Shown here: positions 32,132 through 33,498 of the stretch, in pieces | How positions within the stretch are numbered: position 1 is the first letter of the stretch | How the letters are laid out: each line of letters opens with the position of its first letter | Notes under the pieces: model-generated | The model's input: the letters and a program-made list of their open reading frames with translations, nothing else | The model's database searches: none | What the model was told of the DNA's origin: nothing | Translations under genes and position numbers: made by a program | Assembly (NCBI GenBank): GCA_003427395.1 | Contig: BFEA01000912.1 | Span: 258,005 to 291,502, forward strand | DNA length: 33,498 bases | From: Chara braunii | Taxonomy: Eukaryota; Streptophyta; Charophyceae; Charales; Characeae | Direction of reading: 5' to 3'

Positions 32132-32235
32132 TAACGCACGTTTAAACGGGATTCGTCGCGAATTTAATGCACGTTTAAACAGGATTCGGCGCGGATTTAA
32201 CGCGTGTTGAATAATTCAACGTGAAACCCGCGTTG
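32132..32235 (+). repeat. 33-bp tandem repeats ending in a palindrome
   Basis: TAACGCACGTTTAAACGGG at 32132 recurs as TAATGCACGTTTAAACAGG at 32165 (33-bp units), followed by a partial third unit at 32198. That unit runs into GTTGAATAATTCAAC (32206-32220), a stem of 7 with a 1-base centre. Confidence 0.85.
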
Positions 32236-32264
32236 AATAAAAAATCAGACACATAGACACATGA

Positions 32265-32730
32265 TAGTAGAACAAAGTATAACACAGTACAACACACTGT
32301 AGTATATAACAATGAAGCATAAAACAACATATCACAACACAGCCTGACACAAGAAAAAAAATCATATCACAGCGAAGCATAACATAACATGGAACAACAT
32401 AATAAAACATAGCAAGGACACATGATGGCATACCACAGGCATAAGGAAACAAAGAAGACCTCGACAGAGCATAATATGTACAACATAATACAAAACAGAA
32501 AAACATAACACAACATGATATAGCACAGCATAGCATAGCACAGTAAAACATAGTATAACGTAGAACAAAATAACTTACCAAACCATACCATAACATAACA
32601 CACAATAGCATACCACAACACAACCTGGGATAGCACAACACACGGTGACATAGCAGGTTCTCAAGAAGTGACAAAAACAACGCCACAACACAACGTGGCA
32701 TTGCAGAGCACATTGTGACATAATTGGTTT
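32265..32730. repeat. AACATAGCA-type degenerate tract, copy B right part
   Basis: Same composition as 23880-24540 and followed by the same downstream unit (AACATGGATATGTTAGACC). It completes the tract interrupted at 30115. Confidence 0.85.
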
Positions 32731-33431
32731 TCAAGAACAACATGGATATGTTAGACCAAAGGAAGGCAGGGCGAACAGAGTCAGACACACATAGGTAGAG
32801 TTAGACAAATTCATTCATTCTTCCATATATGAGACATAGCATAAAGGTCAGTGAGAGGAAAATGGATTACATACGTACCACCAAGTCAGACGAGAGGGAG
32901 AAGGGAGGAAGAAGGGAAGGATGAGACGAAAGGAGAAGGAAGATGGCAAGGAAACAAGGGACCCGTTTCTCTCCTCTGGCTGAATCTGGGTTTCATTGAC
33001 AGGATGACAAGTGCATATATCAGGCATGACACGAAGTTTCCCAGCTGCAGCAACCCAGCTTGGTCGTGTTCATCTAGGTAGCAACAACGAAGGGATGATA
33101 AAACAGGCGGAGGGACTAAGGGCAGCAGTTTCTCACGTCAGCACCTTTCATTGTTGTCTTTCTCATAAAACAAGTTTGTTTTCTAATGCCCGGCGGGCGA
33201 TGCTCCCTAGAATACAAGGGTCATGTTGGTGACATTGTAAAAAAATAAGAGTTACATACACTTCGTAGAGAAGCCCGATCCTTTCCGACCGCGGGAAGGG
33301 ATGACATGAACAAACCTTCCCTTATTTTCAAAACAAATTACCTGTATTTCTGAGCAACCATTTCCCAGGTTGGGCTAAAGAAAATGGACTTTGTAACCCG
33401 ATGAGACATGGGGCAACTGGTTGATGGCAGT

Positions 33432-33452
33432 CTGTGTGTGTATGTGTGTGTG

Positions 33453-33498
<46 letters not shown>
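33432..33498 (+). repeat. (TG)n microsatellite running off the window
   Basis: TG repeats with rare TA/CG interruptions at the unit end of copy B, in the place of (GA)n in copy A. Confidence 0.97.

Larger units (their letters stand above)
28175..33498 (+). repeat. Copy B of the second large repeat family, with nested insertions
   Basis: Collinear with copy A (segments listed there) but expanded. Extra segments are at about 28386-28637 (248 bp), 29131-29794 (AT-rich) and 30116-32265 (several nested tandem repeats and T-rich tracts). It ends in (TG)n at the right window edge where copy A ends in (GA)n. No genes are recognised. Confidence 0.8.

Overview
This is a eukaryotic nuclear window made almost entirely of repeats, degenerate mobile-element genes and simple sequence. 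I see no intact known gene, no rRNA or tRNA gene and no bacterial organisation. Scattered unresolved bases (about 1665-1800 and 14733-14863) sit inside repeats, as expected from a shotgun assembly. The style (very large repeats, short palindromic satellites, a relic coding for a protein of the DUF7869 type) would fit a large-genome streptophyte alga such as Chara, or another non-vascular plant or alga. That placement is a weak inference, because the relic's family is spread over many eukaryotes.

Layout. Positions 1-3021 and about 10370-12813 are two same-strand copies of one large repeat. Both end at the same bases and both carry an internal ~124-bp array, with 7 units in the first copy and 3 in the second. 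Copy II is preceded by a minisatellite with a CATAAGATTGGACGG core (9660-10485). Between the copies lie a broken leftward gene (relic 1, 4581 to about 2696), a GATCGTG-headed 15/16-bp array (4726-5300), and a GC-rich, purine-skewed stretch with ~200-bp degenerate repeats (7100-7850). After copy II come a 269-bp tandem duplication (12827-13335), a second broken leftward gene (relic 2, 14222 to 13351), a palindromic array (14400-15420), a GC-rich spacer with 106-bp repeats and a possible intron, a third palindromic array (16376-17300), and a broken rightward gene (relic 3, 17476-20386).

Relic 3 resembles the DUF7869 group of transposon-like proteins and carries at least three in-frame stops and four frameshifts. 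From about 17.3 kb to the end the sequence becomes AT-rich. It is dominated by two long copies of another repeat family (about 21970-25340 and 28175-33498), which differ by nested insertions and contain long AACATAGCA-type tracts and (GA)n or (TG)n blocks.

The most interesting pattern is that each of the three relic genes starts about 110-180 bp from an array of short inverted repeats. The three arrays share a TCG-W-GT...AC-W-CGA theme but have different unit lengths. Arrays 2 and 3 flank a ~950-bp spacer, and relics 2 and 3 read outward from it. This may be an unrecognised mobile-element or promoter architecture.
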